A DNA stretch of 17,553 nucleotides from Pseudomonadota bacterium. GTDB taxonomy: Bacteria > Myxococcota > Polyangia > GCA-2747355 > JACKDQ01. The notes under the pieces were generated by a model. That model had not been told where the DNA came from. It was given only the letters and a program-made list of their open reading frames with translations, and searched no databases. Shown here piece by piece: positions 1-7,992 of this stretch. How positions within the stretch are numbered: the stretch's first letter is position 1; each line of letters opens with the position of its first letter. The stretch covers positions 1-17,553 of the forward strand of contig JAUVBO010000005.1 in assembly GCA_030591195.1 (NCBI GenBank), read 5' to 3'. The translations under genes were made by a program, and so were the position numbers.

Positions 1-449
1 AGGCGCTTCTTCAGCTTGCCCGGAAGGACCCGCTTTTTTTCCTTCGCGTCGACGGCGGCGGCCTTCATCGCCTTCTCGACGTCGGTGGCGGTGCGCAGCT
101 TGCCCAGCTCCGGCATCTCCACGCCCTGCCGGGCGTACTTACGCTTGACCCGCGCGACGTCGCGCTTGTAGGTCCCGGCGTCGATCGCCCGGAGGGTGCG
201 CGCCCAGTAGGTGCGGTAGACCTGGAACTTCTGGATCAGCGTCCGTAGCCGGAATCGGAGGCCGGTGTTGCGGATCTTCTGCTGGTCGAACAGGTGGACC
301 AAGCGGACCACGTCCTTGAGCGGAACCGTGGGCTCGCGCTTGCTGATGCCGAGGAAGTACTGCTCGTAGAGCACGCGCAGCCGGTCGAGCTTGCGCTGGA
401 GCTCGTTGACCAGGGCCTCGGCCTCGGCATGCTCAAGTTTGTCTGCCAC
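1..449 (-). CDS. MXAN_5187 C-terminal-like protein, partial (3' end outside window)
   Basis: The minus strand is open from a GTG at 449 to the left edge, giving 149 residues without a stop. The protein is charged and mostly helical: an N-terminal stretch rich in Glu, Leu and Arg (residues 5-30, possible coiled coil), then a conserved-looking block with 'YEQYFLGI', 'NTGLRFRLRTLIQKFQVY', 'YWARTL' and 'GTYKRDVAR', and a Lys/Arg-rich tail. That block resembles the C-terminal domain of myxobacterial MXAN_5187-type proteins as I remember it; the family has no biochemical role known to me. No clear Shine-Dalgarno precedes the GTG, and an in-frame TTG lies two codons upstream, so the start is uncertain. 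Near the cut end, codons 137-139 form an A7 run. It is divergent from the lipoprotein gene at 530 across 80 bases, in which I see no convincing promoter. The coding call is firmer than the family name. Confidence 0.65.
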   Translation of the reverse strand, partial: MADKLEHAEAEALVNELQRKLDRLRVLYEQYFLGISKREPTVPLKDVVRLVHLFDQQKIRNTGLRFRLRTLIQKFQVYRTYWARTLRAIDAGTYKRDVARVKRKYARQGVEMPELGKLRTATDVEKAMKAAAVDAKEKKRVLPGKLKKR

Positions 450-529
450 GACCAAACGATACCACGAGCCCCGCGCGGGGTGGATGATCCCCCTGCGGCT
501 GTGATAGGAACGCCAGACGGGGGAGGACC

Positions 530-2536
530 ATGCGATCACAGTGCGACAACCTGGAACCTCGAGGAGGACGGCGCAGGTGGCTGGTGGCGGCGTCGTTGGT
601 GATCGCGGTCACGGCGGCAGCCGGTTGTCCCGGTCCCCGGGGCGCCAAGCCCGCGTCTCCCAAGGCGCCCGCCGGTGCCGACCCGCGTCCCGGCGGCGAT
701 GGCCAGCGAGTCACTGGCTCGCCGGCCGTGGCGCCGACGGCCGATCTGTCGCAGGACCTGCTGGTGGTGGTGCGGGCGAGCAGCCTCGACTCGCTGCTCC
801 AGGCGGGATCGGCCTACGTCGCTGGCCAGCTGCCCGCTCCCTTCGACCAGATGGTCCAGCCCCAGCGGCTCAAGGAAGCGCTGCTGAGTCGGCTGGCCCA
901 GATGGGCGATCTCGACCGGGCGGTGGATGCCTCGCGCCCGGCGGCCCTGGCGGTGATGGACCCGCGGGTCTATGGCGACCGTGGGCTCGGGCCGCTGATC
1001 CTCGCCCTGCCGGTGCTCGACCCGCAGGCGCTGGTCGATGGCCTGGCGCGGTCGCAGCGCCACCACGAGACGACCGCCTGGAACGACCATCGGTTCGGCG
1101 AGCCGCCGCGCCAGGTACACCTGCGCTTCGACAAGGGCCACGCGATGATCACCGGCTCGGCCAAGCTGCTCGCCGGCGCGACGCGCCTGCTGCGGTCCCA
1201 CCTCGACGCGGCCCCGGCGCGCGGGATCTGGGCGCGGGTGAACGCCGAGCGGGTCAACCAGCGCTACGCCAAGGAGATCGAGCGCGCGGTGCGTCGCATG
1301 AGCCGCCGCGGCTACCTCGGCCTCAGCATCGGCCGGCGGGCGAGGCGGTCGCCGGACAAGACCCTGGCCTTGCTGCGCAGCCTCAGCTCGGTGGAGCTGT
1401 CGATCGGCCTGGAGCCGAAGCAGATCCGGATCCGGGCCGAGGCGCTGGGTAAGCCTGCCGGCGCCTTCGCCGACTACCTGGCGAAGCTCGGCAGCGGGCC
1501 GGCCTGGGGGGCGGAGTACCTGCCGGCGGACAGCGCCTTGGTGATGCTCGCCCGGAGCACGCCGGCGGCCCAGCTCCAGGCCTCGAAGGAGGCCTTCGAG
1601 GCGCTCCAGGGGCTGCTGGCGCTGCTGCCGAGCAAGATCGGCGCGGATCTGAAGCAGTACCCCGAGCGCTGGCGCAAGGCGCTGGAGGCGGTTGTCGATC
1701 AGGCCACCGGCGTGGGCGCGTCTGCGATCTGGGCCACCGCTGACGGCGGCATCGGCCTCGGTGGGGTCTACCAGGCCAAGGACCCGCAGGCGGTGCAGCG
1801 CGCCTCGGTCGCCGCCCTCGAGACCATAGCCAAGGACCTCGACCGGCTGCTGAAGCTCGCCGCCTCGCGGGCGAACAAGGGCCTGTCGGGGGCCGGCCTG
1901 ACCACCCGGGTCCGGCGCGGCGCCTTCCGCCACGGCGCGGTCCGCGGCGATCTGATCCAGCTGAGCATTCGCTGGCCGCGGATCAACAAGCGCTCCGCTC
2001 GGCAGCTCTTCTCGGCCTCGGTCCCCGAGGCGCGGGCCAAGCTGAAGCGGATCAAGCGCGGGCTGCGGACGCTCTTCGGGGCGCGGGGCACGGTGGCGCT
2101 GGTCGGCACGACCACCGCCAGCGGCGAAAAGGTTTGCCTGATGACCGCTGGCCGGGACTATGCCAAGCGGCTCAGCGCGATGCTCGCCGTGGCCGAGGGC
2201 AAGCGGACCTCCGGGACGGAGAAGACCATCGCGGCGCTGGTGGGCCAGCGGCCGGTCTCGATGGTCTTGCACGCGCCGCTGGCCTCGCTGCTCGAGCAGA
2301 CGATGCGCGTCGTCGATCAGCTCACCCCGGTCCCGGCGCGGCTCAAGACCGCCGTCAACCAGCTGCTGCCGCCCGCTGGGCGGGACGTGCCGCTGGCCCT
2401 GTGGATGTCCAAGGGGCAGGACAAGCTGGTTCTCGAGGGCTCGATCTCGAGCGATCTGATCGGCATCGCCGTCAAGGGGGTGTATTTCGCCCTTCGCCAG
2501 ACGACGTCTTCATCCAGCTCACCGGGGCGGCCCTGA
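530..2536 (+). CDS. Large lipoprotein of unknown function (DUF3352-like flavour)
   Basis: This gene encodes 668 residues. The ATG follows a strong Shine-Dalgarno, GGGAGG at 521-526. A basic N-terminus (RGGRRR) and a hydrophobic segment at residues 18-31 end in AAGC, so Cys33 is the probable lipidation site. A short Pro/Ala/Gly-rich linker runs to about residue 70. The rest is a soluble alpha/beta protein with two similar-looking modules: one begins near residue 75 ('LLVVVRASSLDSLL') and the other near residue 325 ('YLPADSALVMLARS'). The 'LPAD-A-L' start recalls DUF3352-type proteins, but this is a loose resemblance. There are no catalytic motifs I recognise and no further membrane segments. 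The C-terminus ends in a run of Ser and Thr. rseP follows on the same strand after 94 bases, so co-transcription is possible. Function is unknown; an envelope location is inferred from the signal sequence. Confidence 0.8.
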   Translation: MRSQCDNLEPRGGRRRWLVAASLVIAVTAAAGCPGPRGAKPASPKAPAGADPRPGGDGQRVTGSPAVAPTADLSQDLLVVVRASSLDSLLQAGSAYVAGQLPAPFDQMVQPQRLKEALLSRLAQMGDLDRAVDASRPAALAVMDPRVYGDRGLGPLILALPVLDPQALVDGLARSQRHHETTAWNDHRFGEPPRQVHLRFDKGHAMITGSAKLLAGATRLLRSHLDAAPARGIWARVNAERVNQRYAKEIERAVRRMSRRGYLGLSIGRRARRSPDKTLALLRSLSSVELSIGLEPKQIRIRAEALGKPAGAFADYLAKLGSGPAWGAEYLPADSALVMLARSTPAAQLQASKEAFEALQGLLALLPSKIGADLKQYPERWRKALEAVVDQATGVGASAIWATADGGIGLGGVYQAKDPQAVQRASVAALETIAKDLDRLLKLAASRANKGLSGAGLTTRVRRGAFRHGAVRGDLIQLSIRWPRINKRSARQLFSASVPEARAKLKRIKRGLRTLFGARGTVALVGTTTASGEKVCLMTAGRDYAKRLSAMLAVAEGKRTSGTEKTIAALVGQRPVSMVLHAPLASLLEQTMRVVDQLTPVPARLKTAVNQLLPPAGRDVPLALWMSKGQDKLVLEGSISSDLIGIAVKGVYFALRQTTSSSSSPGRP

Positions 2537-2589
2537 GACGATCGGCCCGCCGGCGCGTAGTATGTGAGGGGCCGCGGTCGCGGCAGCTG

Positions 2590-2616
2590 TTGTCCGGCGA
2601 GCAGACGGGCTAGACT
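2590..2616 (+). promoter_or_regulatory. Possible promoter for rseP
   Basis: In the 94-base gap before rseP, TTGTCC (2590-2595) and TAGACT (2611-2616) resemble -35 and -10 boxes, although the 15-base spacing is short. Transcription would start only about 8 bases before the rseP ATG, and no Shine-Dalgarno is visible there, so the mRNA could be nearly leaderless. The match is weak and may be chance. Confidence 0.2.
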
Positions 2617-2630
2617 GGTACCGCTCAGCG

Positions 2631-4271
2631 ATGACTTTTCTTTACTTCATCCTCCTCATCGGCGTCCTGATCTTCGTCCACGAGCTGGGCCACTTCCTCT
2701 TTGCCAAGCTGTTCAAGGTCAAGGTGCTCAAGTTCGTCCTCGGGTTCGGGCCGCGGGCGCTCGGCTTCCGCCGGGGCGAAACCGAGTACGTCATCGCCTG
2801 GTTGCCTCTCGGCGGCTACGTCAAGATGTTCGGCGATGATCCCAACGACGAGATTCGTGTCGAGGACCAGAGCCGCTCCTTCAACCACAAGCCGCTCTGG
2901 CAGCGCTACATCATCGTCTTCGCCGGCCCGGCGTTTAACCTGATCTTCCCGACGGTGATCTACTTCTTTTTCTACGCGGCCCAGGCCGAGCTGCCACCAT
3001 CGGTGATGGGCAAAGTCTTTGCCGGTAAGCCCGCGGCCGAGGCCGGCCTCCAGCCCGGTGACCGGATCGTGGCGATCGACGGCGACCGCGTCCGCTACTG
3101 GGAGGACATGCAGCGGACGGTGTCGGATCATCCGGGCGAGTCGTTGCGCTTCACCATCATGCGCGACGGCAAGACCTTCGATCGTCACATCGTCCCCGAG
3201 AAGCACCCCCAGCGCAACCGGCTCGGCCTCAAGCAGTTCGAGGGGCGGATCGGCATCGCCAACTACTTCGAGCGGGTTCAGATCGGTATCTCCGCGCCCG
3301 ACTCGCCCGCGGGCCAAGCAGGCCTGCAGACGGGGGATCTCGTGAGCTCGGTCGACGGCCGCCCGGTGCGGCGATTCGCCGAGCTCGAGCGCGTGCTCCA
3401 CCGCAGCCGCGGCAAGGCGGTCTGGATCGACTTCTTCCGCCCGAGCGAGTCGGCGAGCAGCTTCGCCGACTTGCACCTGCTGATTCCCCATCGCAAGAGC
3501 GTCACCCCGGAGGCGCGAATGGTGGACGGCAGGCGGGTCTACGAGACCGGCATCCACTCGGCCGAGTTCTTCGTCACCGAGGTCGAGGAGGGGAGCCCGG
3601 CGGCGAAGATGGGCATGCGCGCGGGCGACCGGGTGACTCACCTCAACGGCAAGCCGCTCGATCACTGGGAAGTGATCCAGATGACGCTGCAGGCCCAGCT
3701 CGACGCCGAGCACACCCTGTCGTGGATCCCCTACGGCGGCAAGCGCCGCACCGGTCGCTTCAAGCTCGCGCGCGTGACCTACCTCGACGAGTACCGTGCC
3801 GAGCAGGAGCGCTACGTCTTTGGCGCCCAGAACCGGCTGCTGCGGCGCTTCGCCGAGCCGGTGCCGATCGAGGGGCGCTTCACCTACGCGGTCACCGAGG
3901 CGGTGCGCCGCACCGGCGAGATCGTCGGGGTGATCGCCATCGCCTTCGTGCAGATCTTCCGCGGCGCGATCCCGCGAGACACGATCGGTGGCCCGGTGAT
4001 GCTCTTTCACACCGCCGGGGTGGCGGCGCGCAAGGGCTGGGACCACTTCCTCTCGATGATGGCGCTGATCAGCATCAACCTCGGGATCCTCAACCTGTTG
4101 CCGATCCCGATCCTCGACGGCGGGCACATCATGTTCTTCACCGTCGAGGCGATCAAGCGCCGGCCGCTGAGCTTGCGGGCGCGAGAGGTCGCCTCCTACG
4201 TCGGGCTCTTCCTGCTCGTCTCGCTGATGGTCTTCGCCTTCAAGAACGACATCGTACGCTACTGGTTCTAG
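2631..4271 (+). CDS. rseP: RIP (site-2) zinc metalloprotease RseP with three PDZ-like modules
   Basis: This is an inner-membrane intramembrane protease. In known members it makes the second cut in an anti-sigma factor to release envelope-stress sigma factors, and clears signal-peptide remnants. The first membrane helix starts at residue 3 and carries the zinc motif HELGH (His17, Glu18, His21). The third ligand region is [12 protein letters not shown] (Asn488-His499, Asp496). Between them are three PDZ-like modules, near residues 122-195, 205-290 and 300-390, each with a recognisable 'AG(L/M)(Q/R)-GD' turn ('[15 protein letters not shown]', '[15 protein letters not shown]', '[15 protein letters not shown]'). 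At 546 residues it is about 100 longer than the roughly 450 residues of E. coli RseP, which has two PDZ domains. The start is set by the immediate hydrophobic helix; no Shine-Dalgarno is evident. Its TAG stop shares one base with the GTG of tsaB, which implies translational coupling. Function is confident; the PDZ count is by eye. Confidence 0.95.
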   Translation: MTFLYFILLIGVLIFVHELGHFLFAKLFKVKVLKFVLGFGPRALGFRRGETEYVIAWLPLGGYVKMFGDDPNDEIRVEDQSRSFNHKPLWQRYIIVFAGPAFNLIFPTVIYFFFYAAQAELPPSVMGKVFAGKPAAEAGLQPGDRIVAIDGDRVRYWEDMQRTVSDHPGESLRFTIMRDGKTFDRHIVPEKHPQRNRLGLKQFEGRIGIANYFERVQIGISAPDSPAGQAGLQTGDLVSSVDGRPVRRFAELERVLHRSRGKAVWIDFFRPSESASSFADLHLLIPHRKSVTPEARMVDGRRVYETGIHSAEFFVTEVEEGSPAAKMGMRAGDRVTHLNGKPLDHWEVIQMTLQAQLDAEHTLSWIPYGGKRRTGRFKLARVTYLDEYRAEQERYVFGAQNRLLRRFAEPVPIEGRFTYAVTEAVRRTGEIVGVIAIAFVQIFRGAIPRDTIGGPVMLFHTAGVAARKGWDHFLSMMALISINLGILNLLPIPILDGGHIMFFTVEAIKRRPLSLRAREVASYVGLFLLVSLMVFAFKNDIVRYWF

Positions 4272-5584
4272 TGACCCCCTCCGCCAACGATACCTACCCG
4301 GCGCTTCGCCTGCTCGCGGTGGACACGGCCACCGCGCGTGCCACGGTGGCGGTCAGCGTCGGCGAGGCAGTGGTGGCCGAGGCCGCCGCGGAGGTGACGA
4401 CCCACAGCGAGGGGCTGATCGATTTGATCGCCGGAGCGCTGGAGCTGGCGGGGATCACGCTCGCTGATCTCGACGCGCTGGTCTGCGGCCGCGGGCCGGG
4501 CTCGTTCACCGGCCTGCGCATCGGCCTGGCTACGGTCAAGGGCCTCTGCTTCGCTGCCGGCAAGCCGCTCTGCTGTGCGCCGACGATGGTCGGCGTCGCG
4601 GGCGCGGCGGCGGCGCGCCACGGCGCCAGGGCCCAGATCGCCGTGGTGCTCGATGCCCGTCGCGACGAGTTCTTTTGCGGGCTCTTTCGCGGCCGGGAGC
4701 CGGCCGGCGAGGAGGTGGTGCTGCGGCGGGATCAGCTCGGCGGGTGGCTCGACGGGCGCGAGGCGCGCGGCGAGGCGGTGGTGGTCGCCGGCGATGGCGC
4801 CCTGCGCTACCGCGAGGAGCCGGCGCTCTCCGGGCTGACGCTGGCCGACGAGGGCTGTCACCAGGTGCAGGCCCGCCACCTGGCCGCGTTCGCCCGCCAG
4901 CGGATCGCCGCTGGCGAGGGGTTCGACGACCTCGCATTGGCGGTGCCGACCTACCTCAGGCCGCCCGACATCCGTCGTCCGGCGACGCCGCCTCCGCCCA
5001 CCCCGGCCGGGCTCGAGCCGACGCCGGCCGCGGCCCCCGGGCCGCCGACCGCCGCTGCTGGCGACGCCCTCGATGACGCCGAGCGCGCGGCGCTGATCGA
5101 GCGGAAGCGGCAGACCGGGCTGCGCCTCGACCGCGAGGGGCGCTGGTGGCACCTCGGCCAGCGCGTCGAGCACCGGCGACTAGCCCGGGCGCTTCACCGC
5201 TGGCTCGATCGCCTCGACGACGGGCGCTTCATCCTCCGGCTCGGCGAGGATCGCTACGCCTACGTCGAGGTCGACGACGCGCCCTACACCGTCCGGACCC
5301 TCCAGCCCCTGGCTGGCACCGATGATCACGCGCCGGTGGTGCTGCTGCTGAGCGACGAGACGGAGGAGCCCCTCGACCCGGAGAGCTTGGTCGTCGACCC
5401 CGAGAGTGAGGCGCTCTACTGCCGGGTCAAGCAGGGGCGCTTCGAGGCGCGCCTGTCGCGCGCGGCCCACTTCATGCTCGCCCAGCTGATCGAGGAGGAC
5501 CGGGCGAACGAGGACTCGTTTGTCTTCGTCCGCGGCGCGGTCCGTGCGCCGATCGGCACCCGCCCGCCGCGGCGCGGGGACTGA
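4271..5584 (+). CDS. tsaB: TsaB (tRNA t6A synthesis) fused to a C-terminal DUF1285-like domain
   Basis: Residues 1 to about 235 are TsaB, the catalytically inactive partner that scaffolds TsaD in threonylcarbamoyl-adenosine (t6A37) formation on tRNAs reading ANN codons, in the cytoplasm. The ASKHA-fold start 'LLAVDTA' (residues 14-20) and the family hallmark [11 protein letters not shown] (residues 75-85) are intact. TsaB normally ends near 230 residues. Here the frame continues without a stop through a Pro/Ala-rich linker (about 238-262) into a domain of about 135 residues containing '[13 protein letters not shown]' (287-299), '[10 protein letters not shown]' and '[14 protein letters not shown]'. 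This looks like DUF1285, whose usual pattern includes a W-H-G start, a V-E-D-x-P centre and an E-A-R-L-S-R end. The GTG start overlaps the rseP stop by one base, so translation is probably coupled. TsaB is confident; the DUF1285 assignment is from memory and moderate. It ends 14 bases from a convergent receiver gene. Confidence 0.9.
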   Translation: MTPSANDTYPALRLLAVDTATARATVAVSVGEAVVAEAAAEVTTHSEGLIDLIAGALELAGITLADLDALVCGRGPGSFTGLRIGLATVKGLCFAAGKPLCCAPTMVGVAGAAAARHGARAQIAVVLDARRDEFFCGLFRGREPAGEEVVLRRDQLGGWLDGREARGEAVVVAGDGALRYREEPALSGLTLADEGCHQVQARHLAAFARQRIAAGEGFDDLALAVPTYLRPPDIRRPATPPPPTPAGLEPTPAAAPGPPTAAAGDALDDAERAALIERKRQTGLRLDREGRWWHLGQRVEHRRLARALHRWLDRLDDGRFILRLGEDRYAYVEVDDAPYTVRTLQPLAGTDDHAPVVLLLSDETEEPLDPESLVVDPESEALYCRVKQGRFEARLSRAAHFMLAQLIEEDRANEDSFVFVRGAVRAPIGTRPPRRGD

Positions 5585-5594
5585 ACCCGTTCAG
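5581..5594. repeat. Short inverted repeat in the convergent gap
   Basis: CTGAAC-CC-GTTCAG is a perfect 6-base inverted repeat that overlaps the tsaB stop codon and lies between two convergent genes. With a realistic loop of four bases the stem is only five base pairs, and no T-tract follows on either strand. It could be a weak bidirectional terminator or chance. Confidence 0.25.
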
Positions 5595-5598
5595 CTCT

Positions 5599-5970
5599 CT
5601 AGGTGGCGTCGAGGAACCGCCGAACGGTTTGCTTCAGGTGCTCGATATCGAACGGTTTTGCGATGAATGCCACGCAGCCGGCGTCGATGCACCTCCGGCT
5701 CTCGTCGCGCATGACGTGGGCGCTGACGGCGATGATCGGCGTGTCGGCCGTCGTCGAGTCGGCGCGAAGGCGCCGGGCCAGCTCGATGCCGTCGAGCCGC
5801 GGCAGGTCGAGGTCGACGAGCACCAGATCCGGCAGCTGATCTCGGACAAGCTCGAGCCCGGCCAGGCCGTCCGGCGCCGAGAGCATCTCGGTCTCGCCGT
5901 CCGACTCGAGGATCAACCGCATCAGCGCCACGCTGTCTGGGTTGTCCTCGACGTAGATCACCTTGCTCAC
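5599..5970 (-). CDS. Single-domain response regulator (CheY-like receiver)
   Basis: This 123-residue protein is a stand-alone receiver with no output domain. The standard phosphorylation residues are present: the acidic pair Glu8/Asp9, phospho-acceptor Asp53 in 'LVLVDLDLP', Ser83 at the Thr/Ser switch position, and Lys105 followed by the usual Pro106. It should act by protein contact or as a phosphorelay intermediate rather than by binding DNA. The sequence is most like DivK-type receivers and the receivers of hybrid kinases ('PIIAVSAHVM', 'GCVAFIAKPFD'). It starts with GTG, which overlaps the stop of the upstream lipoprotein gene by four bases (GTGA), so the two are probably translated together. 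No histidine kinase gene is adjacent on the same strand; the nearest is the NtrY-like kinase of the divergent operon. Partner unknown. Confidence 0.92.
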   Translation of the reverse strand: MSKVIYVEDNPDSVALMRLILESDGETEMLSAPDGLAGLELVRDQLPDLVLVDLDLPRLDGIELARRLRADSTTADTPIIAVSAHVMRDESRRCIDAGCVAFIAKPFDIEHLKQTVRRFLDAT

Positions 5971-6440
5971 GGCTCGTCCACCGGCCGCAGGTAGAAGACG
6001 CCGAACAGCTCGTTGCCGCTAATCACCCGCAGCTCGATGTGCTCGTCGCCGAACATCGACAGCACCATCAGCGCTGCCTGGTCGGCGTCCGCGGGCTTGG
6101 CGAACAACAGGTAGCTCCGCAGCGGGTCGCCATCGAAGGATAGGCTCGCCAGCGCGTCGCCCGCCGCCTTGGTGATCCGGCTCAGCGTCGTCCGGTCGAA
6201 CTTGCCGTCGCTGGTGGTCAGCTGGGCGGTCAGCCCCTGGAGCCTGACGTTGCTCAGCTCGAGCAGCTCGACCCGGGCATCCTCGCTGAAGCCCTGCCGC
6301 ACCGCCGCCTCGGCGACGATCGAGCCGGTCCATCGGCCCTCGAAGGCTCGCATGTCGACGCAGCCAGCTGCGAACAAGAAGGAGAGCCCGAGCACCGCCG
6401 CCACACCACGCCTCTGGGAGGAGAGCCAGTATTCCCGCAT
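5967..6440 (-). CDS. Small lipoprotein of unknown function, coupled to a receiver gene
   Basis: This gene encodes about 157 residues. Two adjacent ATGs (6443 and 6440) follow an AGGAG at 6451-6447; the second has the better spacing (6 bases against 3) and is used here. Upstream in-frame starts as far as 6479 lack such a site. The N-terminus is a lipoprotein signal: 'QRRGVAAVLGLSFLFAAGC', with probable lipidation at Cys27. The mature part has no cysteine-rich or membrane segments and begins 'FEGRWTGSIVAE', a pattern seen in small beta-rich envelope proteins. The C-terminal half ('HIELRVISGNELFGVFYLRP') looks like beta strands. I do not recognise the family. Its stop overlaps the GTG of the receiver gene by four bases. 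It is divergent from the Omp85/DUF4390/kinase operon, sharing about 120 bases of upstream DNA. Confidence 0.75.
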   Translation of the reverse strand: MREYWLSSQRRGVAAVLGLSFLFAAGCVDMRAFEGRWTGSIVAEAAVRQGFSEDARVELLELSNVRLQGLTAQLTTSDGKFDRTTLSRITKAAGDALASLSFDGDPLRSYLLFAKPADADQAALMVLSMFGDEHIELRVISGNELFGVFYLRPVDEP

Positions 6441-6517
6441 CATCCGCTCCTGTCTGCCAGTTATCACGCACCCGGCCAATAGACAATGTTGCAGTGGCGA
6501 AGGGGCGATCGGCCAGC

Positions 6518-6549
6518 GCCGCCGGTGTTTATTTTTTTCGCCGCCGGTG
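6518..6549. repeat. 10-base direct repeats flanking a T-rich tract in a divergent promoter region
   Basis: GCCGCCGGTG occurs at 6518-6527 and again at 6540-6549, a 22-base period (about two helical turns). The 12 bases between are almost all T, with seven in a row at 6532-6538. The element lies just upstream of the Omp85 start and opposite the lipoprotein/receiver genes. It may be a regulator site or a promoter AT-tract. No protein is assigned. Confidence 0.4.
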
Positions 6550-6564
6550 GCAGGCTCTTGTACG

Positions 6565-7992
6565 GTGAATTCGCTACCAAAGACGCGCTGGTGGCTGCTG
6601 GCGATGGCGCTGACCCCGGCGTTGGCGATCGCGGCCCCCGACCACCACGGGGACGAGCTCGCGCCGCGCTACGTCCTGGAGGCGATCGAGGTTCGGGGCA
6701 ACGACAAGACCGACGCCGAGCTGATCCGCGGCGCGCTGAAGGTCGTGCCGGGCATGGCCTTGTCGATCGACGATCCGGCCTTCGAGCGGTCGCGATACCG
6801 GCTGCTTTCCTTTGGCTTCTTCTCCGAGGTTCGCCTGCGGCTCAAGCGCGGCAAGCGTCGCGGCGGCGTGGTGCTGGTGGTCGAGGTGGTCGAGCGCGGC
6901 ACGATCCAGCTGACCGACGTCTTCTTCGGCGTCAGCGAGGCGACCGACGCCTGGGGCGGCGTCGGTCTGGCCGAGAAGAACCTGCTCGGCCGCGGCATCG
7001 GGCTGCAGGGCGCCTTCGTCCTCGGCGCCGATCCGGACGTCGAGCGTGGCTCGCTGCAGCAAGCCTACTGGCTGCGCCTCTCGGCGCCGCCGATCGGCAG
7101 CCGCCGGCTCGAGCTCAGCGCCAGCTTCGTCTACCTCGACGGCAGCGAGTTCTACCGGCAGAAGGGACCGGAGCAGAGCTCGACGCCCGGCGACTTCCTC
7201 GCGATCCGCTACCGGCGCATCGGCGGCACGGCGGCCGCGGGGTTCGATCTCGCCCGCTACACCCGGCTGCAGCTGGAGTACCGCGGCGAGGCGATCGAGT
7301 CCGACGTCCCGGCGGGCGCCGTGCGGCAGATCGAGAACGGAGGCGTCGAGCCGATCGAGTTCGGCATCCAGCGCGGTGCCGGTCGGCTGTCGGTGATCGG
7401 CATCGTGCTCCAGCGTGACACGCGCTCGGATCCGGTGAGCCCCGAGCGCGGCGGGCTGCTGACCCTCACCGGCGAGACCTCCACCCTGCTGCTCGGGTCG
7501 ACCTACGACTACATCAAGATGACCGCCTCCTATCGTCACTTCATCCCCCTGCGCTGGGGGCACATCATCTCGCCCCAGTTCTTCGGCGGGGTGGTCTTCG
7601 GCGAGGCGCCGTTCTTCGAGAAGTTCTTCATCGGCGACCTCAACGAGCTGGTGCCGAGCCGTGCCCTCGGGCTGAACTTCTCGACCTTGCCCTCGCGGGA
7701 CTTCTTCGGCACCGCCATCGACTCCAAGCGCTACGAGGAGTTCGCCCTGCGGGCAGCGGTGGAGTACATCGTGCCCTGGTTCCGGGGCGGCTCGAACATC
7801 TACTCCGGCGACTTCTTCCTCAACGTCGGGGTGCTCTTCCTCACCTCCAAGACGAATCTCCGTCTGCGCGATCGCCCGCTCAAAGAGTCGATCCCGATCG
7901 ACCTGACGATCAACGCGGGGCTGCGCCTCGACACCCGCGTTGGCATCTTCCGCTTGTCGCTGGGGAACGCCCTTGGTCGGATCCCGTTCTAG
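6565..7992 (+). CDS. Omp85/BamA-TamA superfamily outer-membrane protein with one POTRA domain
   Basis: A GTG start at 6565 gives 475 residues with a good Sec signal peptide (MNSLPKTRWWLLAMALTPAL, cleavage after about AIAA). The frame stays open far upstream, but that extension runs antisense through the lipoprotein gene. Residues 36-111 form a single POTRA domain: 'IEVRGNDKTDAELIRGAL', a 'VVPGMALS' turn, 'SFGFFSEVRL' and a closing 'VVEVVER'. The remainder is a 16-strand-type barrel with an Omp85-like 'SPERGGLLTLTGE' and a barrel-core-like 'FFIGDLNELVPSRALG', ending in a terminal Phe as expected for insertion by the BAM machinery. Canonical BamA has five POTRA domains and about 800 residues and TamA has three, so this is neither. 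Single-POTRA relatives are usually uncharacterised or act in substrate-specific export. It overlaps the next gene by 53 bases and probably heads an operon. No clear Shine-Dalgarno precedes the start. Confidence 0.88.
   Translation: MNSLPKTRWWLLAMALTPALAIAAPDHHGDELAPRYVLEAIEVRGNDKTDAELIRGALKVVPGMALSIDDPAFERSRYRLLSFGFFSEVRLRLKRGKRRGGVVLVVEVVERGTIQLTDVFFGVSEATDAWGGVGLAEKNLLGRGIGLQGAFVLGADPDVERGSLQQAYWLRLSAPPIGSRRLELSASFVYLDGSEFYRQKGPEQSSTPGDFLAIRYRRIGGTAAAGFDLARYTRLQLEYRGEAIESDVPAGAVRQIENGGVEPIEFGIQRGAGRLSVIGIVLQRDTRSDPVSPERGGLLTLTGETSTLLLGSTYDYIKMTASYRHFIPLRWGHIISPQFFGGVVFGEAPFFEKFFIGDLNELVPSRALGLNFSTLPSRDFFGTAIDSKRYEEFALRAAVEYIVPWFRGGSNIYSGDFFLNVGVLFLTSKTNLRLRDRPLKESIPIDLTINAGLRLDTRVGIFRLSLGNALGRIPF

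Noticed and set aside
536..2272. 578-residue open frame on the minus strand
   Set aside because: It is antisense to the well-supported lipoprotein gene, has a composition dominated by Arg, Gly, Gln and Leu, lacks a plausible start site, and arises from the lack of stops in G+C-rich DNA.
2625..4127. 500-residue open frame on the minus strand
   Set aside because: It is antisense to rseP, whose catalytic motifs are certain; the antisense product shows no domain and is full of His, Asp and Arg in the pattern typical of reversed coding DNA.
3722..4270. N-terminal extension of the tsaB frame
   Set aside because: It overlaps rseP out of frame, and the GTG at 4271 gives the usual TsaB N-terminus.
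6169..6564. N-terminal extension of the Omp85 frame
   Set aside because: The extension runs antisense to the coupled lipoprotein gene and would bury the signal peptide that begins at GTG 6565.
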